A stretch of DNA of 64,000 nt. It comes from Bacteroidota bacterium (GTDB lineage: Bacteria; Bacteroidota; Bacteroidia; B-17B0; Aurantibacillaceae). This document shows, one piece after another, positions 54,436 through 62,715 of the stretch (position 1 is the first letter of the stretch; each line of letters begins with the position of its first letter). The notes beneath the pieces were generated by a model that made no database searches, had not been told where the DNA came from, and saw only the letters and a program-made list of their open reading frames with translations. The stretch lies in the NCBI GenBank assembly GCA_016185125.1, contig JACPOC010000021.1:1-64000 (forward strand), written 5' to 3'. A program made the translations under genes and the position numbers.

Positions 54436-55671
54436 ATGAATACGGATAAATTAAATTTTACAGTTCCTTCAAAAGCGAGATTATTCTCCTTCGCCCTCAT
54501 GGGTTTAGGTTTACTCTCCATCATTTTGATGTTTATAATGGATAAGGAAAATCATGAAGAGAATTATCATGCAGGCACCCGCGCATGGAGTAATCTTTTC
54601 GCAGGTTCTTTTTTCTTTATGGCTCTTTCATTAGCCGCTGCCTTCTTTTTAGGATTGCAGTATGCTGCTGAAGCGGGCTGGTCAACTACCATTAAGCGCG
54701 TTATTGAAGCGGTAATGATGTATCTGCCATGGGGATTAAGCTTTATGATGTTGTTATTTCTGGTTGGCCAATTTCACGGTCATCACATGTACCACTGGAT
54801 GACAGAAGGAGTTGCAGACCCTGAAAACGCGAATTACGACGCAGTAATTGCCGCTAAAATTGGTTATTTTGGTGTTTTTTGGTGGATTCGTACAATTTTA
54901 TACATGGCCGGATGGTTATGGTTTACTTTTAAATTACGCCGCAACTCCATTGAAGCAGATAAAATGGATATTGACGTTAACAACAGTTATCACTGGAAAA
55001 ACATTAAATTGGGCGCGTGGTTCATGGTGTTGTTTGCGGTAACTTCTTCCACTTCTTCGTGGGATTGGTTAATGAGTATTGATACGCACTGGTTCTCTAC
55101 CTTATTTGGTTGGTATATCTTCTCCGGAATGTGGATCAGTGCCATTGTTGCTATTACGATTTTGGTTATCTGGATGAAAAAAATCGGTTATCTTGAATAT
55201 GTAACCGAAAGTACTATTCACGATATGGGTAAATGGATGTTTGCTATTTCTTTCTTGTGGACATATCTGTACTTTTCACAATTTATGTTAATTTGGTACG
55301 CCGATATTCCTGAAGAAGTTGTCTATTATCAAACACGATGGGAAAGCTATAAAGCCTTGATGTGGACGGTTTTATTCGTTAACTTTGCATTCCCAATGAT
55401 CATGCTCATGAGCCGCGATTGTAAACGAAATTTCTTTTTCCTGATGTTTGTTGGAACCATCATTTTTGTTGGTCACTATTTAGATCTGATTATGATTGTT
55501 ATGCCGGGTACGGTTGGCCATAGCTGGACAGGTTTAAGCTGGATGGAATTCGGCACGTTCTTCTTCTTCCTTGGATTATTTATTTATGTAGTGCTTAACG
55601 CTTTAACAAAAGCTCCTCTTCTTGTAAAAAATCACCCTTTTTTACAGGAAAGCTTGCACCATTCAACCTAA
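54436..55671 (+). CDS. actF: Alternative complex III membrane subunit ActF
   Basis: The 411-residue membrane protein has about ten helices, homologous in layout to ActC. It has WSNLFAGSFFFMALSLAAAFFLGLQYAAEAGW and TSSTSSWDWLMSIDTHWFSTLFGWYIFSGMWIS, both typical of ActF (quinol:cytochrome c oxidoreductase membrane subunit). It completes the ABCDEF set. The 73-base spacer to coxB is the longest in the operon. Confidence 0.93.
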   Translation: MNTDKLNFTVPSKARLFSFALMGLGLLSIILMFIMDKENHEENYHAGTRAWSNLFAGSFFFMALSLAAAFFLGLQYAAEAGWSTTIKRVIEAVMMYLPWGLSFMMLLFLVGQFHGHHMYHWMTEGVADPENANYDAVIAAKIGYFGVFWWIRTILYMAGWLWFTFKLRRNSIEADKMDIDVNNSYHWKNIKLGAWFMVLFAVTSSTSSWDWLMSIDTHWFSTLFGWYIFSGMWISAIVAITILVIWMKKIGYLEYVTESTIHDMGKWMFAISFLWTYLYFSQFMLIWYADIPEEVVYYQTRWESYKALMWTVLFVNFAFPMIMLMSRDCKRNFFFLMFVGTIIFVGHYLDLIMIVMPGTVGHSWTGLSWMEFGTFFFFLGLFIYVVLNALTKAPLLVKNHPFLQESLHHST

Positions 55672-55744
55672 TTGAAGTTAGAGTTAAGAAAGAAGATTTT
55701 AGATTTATTTGAAATAGAAATTAGAAATACAAAACTTAGATAAA

Positions 55745-56779
55745 ATGAATTTTTTAGTAATATTAGCCATAGTTTTATTAATAATTGCGGGTCACCAATT
55801 ATTACGAATTATTGAATTAAGCCGTGGATTAAAGAAAACCAACGAATGGCGCCTTACCAATTCAGATAACGATATGATGGGTAAAGCCATGTTATGGTTC
55901 ATGATTGCTTTTTTTGCGTTTTTCATTTGGCAGGTTAACCGCTGGATAGACCGTTCTTTGCCTCCGGCGGCTTCCGAACACGGTAAATTAATTGATACTT
56001 TGTGGGATTGGAACATGTACCTGGTTATCCTTGTATTTTTTGTAACCAACTTCTTTTTGTTTTATTATGCTTACAAATACCGCGGTAATACTAAAACCGT
56101 TGCTAAATTTTTTCCGCACGATACCCGTTTGGAAATGGCCTGGACGGTTGTTCCCGCTATTGTACTTGCTGTAATTATTATCTTCGGATTAAAATACTGG
56201 AATGAAATTATGGACGAGGCAAAAACAACTGATAAAGTTGTAATTGAATTATACGCCAAACAATTTGACTGGACAGCCCGCTACACAGGAAAAGACGGAA
56301 AATTAGGAAATACAGATTACCGCCAGATCAGCGGAGGGAATTCTGTAGGGATGGATACCACTGACGCCTTAGGTAATGATGATGTTATTGTAAAAGGAGA
56401 TATTCATTTACCCCTTGGAAAAGAAATTGAATTGCAGTTGCGTTCGCGCGATGTTATTCACAGTGCTTATCTTCCGCATTTCCGCGCGCAAATGAACTGT
56501 GTTCCGGGAATGATCACTTACTTTAAGTTTATCCCAACAAAAACCACAGAAGAAATGCGTAAAGATCCTTACACCGTTAAAATGATGGATGGCATTAACC
56601 GCCAACGCGCTAAACAAGGCAAGGAGGCAGTAATCTTTGATTATTTGTTGCTGTGTAATAAAATCTGCGGGGCATCGCACTACAATATGCAGCGCAACAT
56701 AATTGTTGAGTCGGAGAAGGATTATAACGCTTGGCTGGCAAAGCAAAAAGGTTTTAAAACTGTTGCTGAAAAAAAATAA
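55745..56779 (+). CDS. coxB: Cytochrome c oxidase subunit II
   Basis: The 344-residue subunit has a hydrophobic N-terminus, two further transmembrane segments (about 45-63 and 85-110, then a helix around 130-150) and a periplasmic CuA domain. The copper ligands appear in HSAYLPHFRAQMNCVPG (His about 238) and CNKICGASHYNM (Cys 304, Cys 308, His 312, Met 315). The CuA loop reads CNKICG rather than the CSELCG of proteobacterial enzymes. There is no C-terminal heme domain. It receives electrons from ACIII, encoded directly upstream. Confidence 0.94.
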   Translation: MNFLVILAIVLLIIAGHQLLRIIELSRGLKKTNEWRLTNSDNDMMGKAMLWFMIAFFAFFIWQVNRWIDRSLPPAASEHGKLIDTLWDWNMYLVILVFFVTNFFLFYYAYKYRGNTKTVAKFFPHDTRLEMAWTVVPAIVLAVIIIFGLKYWNEIMDEAKTTDKVVIELYAKQFDWTARYTGKDGKLGNTDYRQISGGNSVGMDTTDALGNDDVIVKGDIHLPLGKEIELQLRSRDVIHSAYLPHFRAQMNCVPGMITYFKFIPTKTTEEMRKDPYTVKMMDGINRQRAKQGKEAVIFDYLLLCNKICGASHYNMQRNIIVESEKDYNAWLAKQKGFKTVAEKK

Positions 56780-56805
56780 GATATTAATTAAAAATTAAGA
56801 GAGAT

Positions 56806-58635
56806 ATGGCTTCTGAAAAAAATACTGCACTGGAAAACGAGCACTTGTTGCACCATGATCACGTTCATGGTAATGACGATCATGAGCATCACGAGACTTT
56901 TGTGACTAAGTACATCTTTAGTCAGGATCATAAAACTATTGCCCGCCAATTTTTAATTACAGCGGTAATAATGGCGGTGGTGGCTATGACCATGTCCGTT
57001 ATCTTCCGTATGCAATTAGCATGGCCGGGCGAAAAGTTCGCTTTTGTAAACGCAGTACTTGGCGATAAATGGGCCAAAGACGGCATACTTAGCCCCGATA
57101 TGTATTTGGCCTTAGTTACTATGCACGGAACCATCATGGTGTTTTTTGTACTAACAGGCGGCTTAAGCGGAACCTTCAGTAACCTTTTAATACCCTACCA
57201 AATAGGCGCGCGCGATATGGCCTCCGGTTTCTTGAATATGTTGTCTTTTTGGTTTTTCCTTGTTTCAAGCGTAATTATGTTGGGATCTTGTTTTATTGAT
57301 GACGGGCCGGCTTCTGCGGGGTGGACAATTTATCCTCCTTTATCCGCATTACCCGAAGCCATTCCCGGATCTAAATTAGGAATGACGCTTTGGTTAATGT
57401 CAATGACATTATTTGTAGTTGGTTCTTTATTAGGAAGTTTAAATTATATCATCACCATTATTAACCTTCGCGCGGTTGGAATGAAAATGACACGTATGCC
57501 TTTAACCATCTGGGCGTTTTTAATCACCGCTATTCTTGGTGTATTATCTTTCCCGGTATTGGTTTCCTGTGTATTGTTATTGATCATGGACAGAAGCTTT
57601 AATACCTCGTTTTATTTATCGGATATTTATATCGGTGGCCGCCCCTTAGATGCCAGCGGTGGAAGCCCGATTTTATTTGAACACTTATTCTGGTTCTTAG
57701 GTCACCCTGAGGTATACATTGTATTATTACCTGCTTTGGGTATTACTTCCGAAATTATTGCTACCAACTCCCGCAAGCCCATCTTTGGTTACAGAGCCAT
57801 GATTGGCTCTATGCTTGCCATTGGTTTCCTTTCCTTTATTGTTTGGGGACATCATATGTTTATGACGGGTATGAGTCCGTTTTTAGGATCGGTTTTCGTT
57901 TTCACTACCTTATTAATTGCTATCCCTTCCGCTGTTAAAGCGTTTAACTACATTACTACTTTATGGAAAGGTAACATTCAGTACACGCCAGCCATGTTGT
58001 TTTCGATTGGATTAGTATCTTCCTTTATTACAGGAGGAGTTACCGGAATTATCCTTGCCGATTCCACCTTGGATATTAACGTGCACGATACGTATTTTGT
58101 GGTGGCCCACTTCCACATTGTAATGGGTTTAAGTGCCATCTTTGGTATGTTTGCCGGGGTGTATCACTGGTTTCCTAAAATGTTCCTTCGTATGATGAAT
58201 AAGAAGCTGGGTTTTGTTCACTTTTGGATAACATTTGTATGTGCGTATGGTGTGTTTTTCCCGATGCACTTTTTAGGATTGGCGGGTGTGCCAAGAAGAT
58301 ATTATACCAACAGCAACTTTCCTATGTTTGATAACTTAGTGGATATCAATGAGATAGTAACAGTTTGTGCGATTATTGGTGCTTTAGGACAAGGTGTTTT
58401 CTTGTTCAATTTCTTTTACAGCATGTTCCGCGGCGAAAGAGCTCCTCAAAATCCTTGGAATTCAAATACTTTGGAGTGGACTACCCCTGTTGGAAACATA
58501 CACGGTAACTGGCCGGGAGCATTACCGGTTGTTCACCGTTGGAGTTACGACTACAGTAAGCCGGGCAAAGCACAGGATTTTGTGCCTCAAACGGTGCCCT
58601 TAGAAGAAGGCGAGCACGATGGTGGCGCACACTAA
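56806..58635 (+). CDS. coxA: Cytochrome c oxidase subunit I
   Basis: The 609-residue catalytic subunit of a heme-copper oxidase begins with a His/Asp-rich tail (residues 10-28), which is common in Bacteroidota CoxA. The twelve membrane helices carry the conserved HGTIMVFF, FWFLGHPEVYIVLLPALGI (CuB His and Tyr-His cross-link region), VWGHHMFMTGM and HDTYFVVAHFHIVMGL (heme ligands) motifs. A-family features (GHPEVY with Tyr) suggest an aa3-type enzyme. It reduces O2 to water with proton pumping. It is the last gene of the act-cox operon; subunit III is not next to it. Confidence 0.95.
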   Translation: MASEKNTALENEHLLHHDHVHGNDDHEHHETFVTKYIFSQDHKTIARQFLITAVIMAVVAMTMSVIFRMQLAWPGEKFAFVNAVLGDKWAKDGILSPDMYLALVTMHGTIMVFFVLTGGLSGTFSNLLIPYQIGARDMASGFLNMLSFWFFLVSSVIMLGSCFIDDGPASAGWTIYPPLSALPEAIPGSKLGMTLWLMSMTLFVVGSLLGSLNYIITIINLRAVGMKMTRMPLTIWAFLITAILGVLSFPVLVSCVLLLIMDRSFNTSFYLSDIYIGGRPLDASGGSPILFEHLFWFLGHPEVYIVLLPALGITSEIIATNSRKPIFGYRAMIGSMLAIGFLSFIVWGHHMFMTGMSPFLGSVFVFTTLLIAIPSAVKAFNYITTLWKGNIQYTPAMLFSIGLVSSFITGGVTGIILADSTLDINVHDTYFVVAHFHIVMGLSAIFGMFAGVYHWFPKMFLRMMNKKLGFVHFWITFVCAYGVFFPMHFLGLAGVPRRYYTNSNFPMFDNLVDINEIVTVCAIIGALGQGVFLFNFFYSMFRGERAPQNPWNSNTLEWTTPVGNIHGNWPGALPVVHRWSYDYSKPGKAQDFVPQTVPLEEGEHDGGAH

Positions 58636-59012
58636 ATAACATTTTTATGGGGTTTTTTCAAAAGTTTAAAACGGACTGGTATAATTTTGACTGAAATAAA
58701 TTCAGTACAAGTTTTCAGCATCTCAAACCGTTTATTTGGTTGAAAAATCAGATTCTAAATGATGAACTTTAATGCGGTACAAGTTCAGAATGACGGCCAA
58801 ATAAACTTTGGGTACCGCCCTTTTTTTGACCTAGGGCTGGGGATGCAAATTATAATAATGATTGATACTCTGGCATTATCTATTTTTTACTTTCCGAATA
58901 TTTTGCAAATTTTCACAGTGGTTTTCACCTCCGCCACTCTTTTTAACTATTAACGTTAACTTAACATCTGAGAGAGTAAATTAATATAACATTGTATAAA
59001 ATTTGACCCTCC
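58636..59012. other. 377-base intergenic region after coxA
   Basis: The gap holds a tiny ATG-started frame at 58647-58694 (15 codons), the cox terminator hairpin at 58774-58827 and a second inverted repeat GTTTATTTGG (58730-58739) / CCAAATAAAC (58797-58806). A 64-codon frame at 58759 looks like noise. No RNA gene is recognised. Confidence 0.5.
58774..58827 (+). terminator. Likely terminator of the act-cox operon
   Basis: GCGGTAC (58774-58780) pairs with GTACCGC (58812-58818). AAGTT/AACTT extends the stem past a small bulge, and CTTTTTTT follows. The stem is strong but the loop is longer than usual, so the call is moderate. Position after coxA fits. Confidence 0.55.
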
Positions 59013-60416
59013 ATGTTTGGATTAACTACCGGCCTTGCCATTCTTCTGGTTATTTGCATTGTATTAGCCTGCTCGTTTGAATTTATAAACGGCTTTCATG
59101 ATACAGCTAATGCCGTAGCCACAGTTATTTATACTAATTCTATGAAGCCCACTGTAGCTGTAATATATAGCGGTGTGCTTAATTTTTTAGGTGTGATGCT
59201 GGGTGGCATTGCCGTAGCCATGGGAATTGTAAACCTGTTACCGATGGATGCTTTGGTGGATAGTAATCCTTACCACGGAGTTGCCATGATTATGGCTTTA
59301 CTCATTAGTGCTATCATTTGGAATTTTGGAACGTGGTATTTTGGGATTCCATCCTCCAGCTCGCATACAATGATTGGCTCTATTATTGGTATTGGAATGG
59401 CTTTTTATTTTTTGCCGGGAGATCTAGGTTTATCTGCAGTTAATTGGGATAAGGCAAAGGATACGGGACTTGCTTTGCTGATTTCTCCTTTACTTGGATT
59501 TTCATTTGCTATAATAGTAATGTACACGTTTAAACGAACGGTAAAAAATGATATCATTTATAAAGAACCAATTCCCGGTAAAGTGCCTCCTGTTTGGATT
59601 CGCATGCTCTTATGGTTAACTTGTGGTTTGGTAAGTTTTTTTCATGGTCAAAACGATGGACAAAAAGGGGTTGGTTTATTGATGCTCATTTTAATTGCTA
59701 TTTTACCAGGTCAATTTGCTGTTGATTCTTCAGTAAACCTTCAGGAAATTAATAGTAATATATTTAAGATTGAATATCTAATAGCCAAAGCAGACACAGC
59801 TGTTCTGTCGGCTAAGGAACGAAGGATGCATGCGGACATTTTAAAACACTCCCTTCATTATAAAGATGCGGTTGGCACTAAAAGCAGCGCCGAAGAGGTT
59901 ACTGTTAGCAATAGATTTTCTCTTAGAAAAGATCTGGTTAAAATCACCAAAAGTTCTGAAAAATTAATGGCAGGCGGTAATCTTGAATTAAGTCTTAATG
60001 AGTTAAAAGAACTAAACAGAGAAGTTGTTGCCGCTAAAAAACTGATAGAATATGCGCCCACATGGGTAATACTTATTATTTCTGTTTGTTTAGGATTGGG
60101 CACTATGGTGGGTTGGAAACGAATTGTAAAAACCGTAGGTGAAAAAATAGGCAAGCAACATATGAGCTATGCACAAGGCGCAAGCGCTGAAATTGTAGCT
60201 TCCGTTGGTATTGGATTAGCCAGTTGGAAAGGTGTTCCTGTTAGCACTACGCACATGCTTTCATCAGGTATTGCCGGCACCATGGTTGCCAAAAAAGGTT
60301 TAAAAAATTTGCAAAAAAGCACAATAAAAACCATACTTCTTGCATGGGTTCTTACTTTGCCTGTAACTATAATTTTATCAGGCTCGCTGTTTTTACTTTT
60401 TAGGGCTATTCTGTAA
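59013..60416 (+). CDS. Inorganic phosphate transporter, PiT family
   Basis: The 467-residue transporter has the PiT signatures GFHDTANAVATVIYT (about 27-41) and FFHGQNDGQKGVG (about 209-221), plus GIPSSSSHTMIGSIIG and GVPVSTTHMLSSGIAG. The helices form two halves separated by a hydrophilic, mostly helical stretch (about 235-347) predicted to face the cytoplasm. PiT proteins import phosphate, often as metal-phosphate, with H+ or Na+. No phoU-like gene is adjacent. The last 24 bases overlap the end of the convergent gene at 60393. Confidence 0.92.
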   Translation: MFGLTTGLAILLVICIVLACSFEFINGFHDTANAVATVIYTNSMKPTVAVIYSGVLNFLGVMLGGIAVAMGIVNLLPMDALVDSNPYHGVAMIMALLISAIIWNFGTWYFGIPSSSSHTMIGSIIGIGMAFYFLPGDLGLSAVNWDKAKDTGLALLISPLLGFSFAIIVMYTFKRTVKNDIIYKEPIPGKVPPVWIRMLLWLTCGLVSFFHGQNDGQKGVGLLMLILIAILPGQFAVDSSVNLQEINSNIFKIEYLIAKADTAVLSAKERRMHADILKHSLHYKDAVGTKSSAEEVTVSNRFSLRKDLVKITKSSEKLMAGGNLELSLNELKELNREVVAAKKLIEYAPTWVILIISVCLGLGTMVGWKRIVKTVGEKIGKQHMSYAQGASAEIVASVGIGLASWKGVPVSTTHMLSSGIAGTMVAKKGLKNLQKSTIKTILLAWVLTLPVTIILSGSLFLLFRAIL

Positions 60417-61658
60417 AGATTCTTCTTTAAAAGGATTTCTTGGCACCCATTCTGCAGGTTGTAAAAAATTTATAAAGGGCTTAAATATTAATTTGGAAAT
60501 TGTGTTCTGCGGTTTTGCATAACACATTAGATTCACGGCTTTTGCCCCCACAGTTGTTTTAATTTCTGCTGCGGTTCGGCCCAAATTTATTCTATGGCGC
60601 TTTTTTAAAATAGCCGATTCTATGTTATGGTAAAGAATATTCTGATACAGGTCATAGTCCGCATTTAATTTGTAATCCAATCCAATATAATGAGCTTCGA
60701 GTACATTTTCATCAATTAAAAAATAACTGCTAAAGGCAATGAGTTTTCCATTTAAAAAATAGCCGGTAACAAAAAAAATATCCGCGAAATTTCGCTTTAA
60801 ATAAATAAAATAATCTTCCGGCAGTTTTAATAATTTAAACTTGGCTTTTTCGTAAACCTGTTCGTAAAGCAAGTAAATTTCATTTTGATAATTTACCAGT
60901 TCCTTTTCTGTAAAATATAGTTTACTGATTTCTTCTGCCCCCTTAAAAACAGATTTGGCTCTGTTGCGGTATTTTTTCGAAAACAAGTTAATGTATTCAG
61001 TCAGGGATTGAATGTTGCCAGGTACCTCAACAACCATATTTGGATCCACAAAAAAATCGGTATAGTTGTTTTCCTCAAACAATTGCTTGGGCATTAATTT
61101 CTTATCAAAATCTTTTAAAAGCACCGCCGAGATGGCTCCTTTTAACTTCTCTTCTTTCGAAATAATTTCTATAATTTCAAGAACAATCCTGTGGGCAAAT
61201 TCCTTTTTAATGTTTTTGATAAATCTAAAACCGTATTCGCCGCTTACCACGTTATTTCCGCAGGTAAACAACCTCATTAAAACTTCTTCTTTATTTGAAC
61301 CAATATAATTTTCAAATATTTTCATCCGCGTTGAACGGTTGGGCTCATTTTGGCCGCTTAATAATTCCTCAAAAACTGCGGCTTTAAAATCAATTATCTG
61401 AAAATAAATTATCCCGCAAGGCTTTTCATCTTTGTATACAATCACATAGCGAGATGTTATTTTTGAATGCCCGCATTTTTCAAGAATGCTCAAATAATCT
61501 TTTTCCAAAAAAACTGTGTCTCCGCCACTTACCAGCAACCACTCTTTATCAGGCACCCGGGCGGCGTTCTCAAATAATGTAAAAGAAAGGTTGTCGCTCA
61601 GCTTTCTGAAGGGAGAAAATCGTTTTTTGGATGAAATAGGTTTACAGAGGGCAAACAT
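60393..61658 (-). CDS. GNAT-fold/BioF2-like acyltransferase-like protein
   Basis: This 421-residue soluble protein has two GNAT-like halves, resembling the Fem-like/peptidogalycan-biosynthesis acetyltransferases. Features are a central KKYRNRAKSVFKG, then YLKRNFADIFFVTGYFLNGKLIAFSSYFLIDENVLEAHYIGLD, and INLGRTAAEIKTTVGA near the C-terminus, which match the conserved C-terminal half of that family. Such proteins transfer acyl or aminoacyl groups, but no substrate is suggested here. No signal peptide. Its 3' end overlaps the PiT gene by 24 bases, which couples the two ends without implying function. Confidence 0.65.
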   Translation of the reverse strand: MFALCKPISSKKRFSPFRKLSDNLSFTLFENAARVPDKEWLLVSGGDTVFLEKDYLSILEKCGHSKITSRYVIVYKDEKPCGIIYFQIIDFKAAVFEELLSGQNEPNRSTRMKIFENYIGSNKEEVLMRLFTCGNNVVSGEYGFRFIKNIKKEFAHRIVLEIIEIISKEEKLKGAISAVLLKDFDKKLMPKQLFEENNYTDFFVDPNMVVEVPGNIQSLTEYINLFSKKYRNRAKSVFKGAEEISKLYFTEKELVNYQNEIYLLYEQVYEKAKFKLLKLPEDYFIYLKRNFADIFFVTGYFLNGKLIAFSSYFLIDENVLEAHYIGLDYKLNADYDLYQNILYHNIESAILKKRHRINLGRTAAEIKTTVGAKAVNLMCYAKPQNTISKLIFKPFINFLQPAEWVPRNPFKEESLQNSPKK

Positions 61659-61757
61659 TGCTTAAAAGTAAGAAATTAACATTTGAGAATAATCACAAAA
61701 TATATAAAATATTAAAGCCCGACTATTTTAAAAATAATTACCTTTAAATTATTAATT

Positions 61758-62654
61758 ATGAAAGCTGATCTTAGAAATAGTCCCGTTGTTGACCAGGTAG
61801 GAATTGAAGAAAGAGTTGCGCGTTTTAATACCCGTAGTCTTAAAAAGCAAACCAAAGTTAATGGTTTAAAACTTGCTTTAAGTATGATTGATCTTACCAC
61901 TCTTGAAGGTAAGGATACCGAAGGGAAAGTAAAGCAGATGTGTTACAAAGCCATTCATCCCTATGATGATATTGCAGGATTACCATCGGTTGCCGCGGTA
62001 TGCGTTTATCCCAAATATGTAAAAACAGCCAAACAAGCTTTAGAAGGGAGCACTGTTAAAGTGGCTTCAGTAGCTACGGCCTTTCCGAGTGGAAATTCAA
62101 CCCTTGAAATAAAAATTTCTGATACAAAATTTGCTGTGGATAATGGAGCCGATGAAATTGATATGGTAATTAGCCGAGGTGAATTTTTAAAAGGCAATTA
62201 TAATTTTGTGTTTGATGAAATTGCCGCTATTAAAGAAGCTTGCGGTAAAGCCCGCTTAAAAGTTATTTTAGAAACCGGCGAACTCTCCACCCTTGATAAT
62301 GTGCGTTACGCAAGTGATATTGCCATTCATGCGGGAGCAGATTTTATTAAAACCTCAACAGGAAAAATTCAGCCGGCTGCCACTATGCCCGTAACTTTAG
62401 TTATGCTGGAAGCCATTAAAGATTATTATTTTAAAACAGGAATAATGATTGGCATGAAACCCGCCGGAGGCATTTCTACAGCAAAAAGTTCTTTGCAATA
62501 TTTAGTAATGGTTTATGAAACACTGGGTCCAAAATGGATGAGCAACCAATGGTTTCGCTTCGGAGCGAGTAGTCTTGCCAATGACATTATACTTCAGCTG
62601 GCCAAAGAAAAGAACGGGGTTTATTTTAGTAAGGATTATATATCAATAGATTAA
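61758..62654 (+). CDS. deoC: Deoxyribose-phosphate aldolase
   Basis: DeoC cleaves 2-deoxyribose-5-phosphate to glyceraldehyde-3-phosphate and acetaldehyde. The 298-residue protein has the class I aldolase Schiff-base lysine at about 198 in AGADFIKTSTGK. SVATAFPSGNSTLEIK and GADEIDMVISRGEFLKGNY precede it, and MKPAGGISTAKSSL follows. It is longer at the N-terminus than E. coli DeoC, as in the Bacteroidota/animal-type enzymes. The aldehyde dehydrogenase that follows could oxidise the acetaldehyde it releases. Confidence 0.95.
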   Translation: MKADLRNSPVVDQVGIEERVARFNTRSLKKQTKVNGLKLALSMIDLTTLEGKDTEGKVKQMCYKAIHPYDDIAGLPSVAAVCVYPKYVKTAKQALEGSTVKVASVATAFPSGNSTLEIKISDTKFAVDNGADEIDMVISRGEFLKGNYNFVFDEIAAIKEACGKARLKVILETGELSTLDNVRYASDIAIHAGADFIKTSTGKIQPAATMPVTLVMLEAIKDYYFKTGIMIGMKPAGGISTAKSSLQYLVMVYETLGPKWMSNQWFRFGASSLANDIILQLAKEKNGVYFSKDYISID

Positions 62655-62715
62655 TTTTAGAATTATAAATTTTTAGATTGATGCAATCGTCATAAAAAAA
62701 TTGTAAATAAGTAAT

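Noticed and set aside
58759-58953. 64-codon frame downstream of coxA
   Set aside because: It overlaps the terminator hairpin, shows no recognisable protein pattern and has a composition like non-coding sequence.
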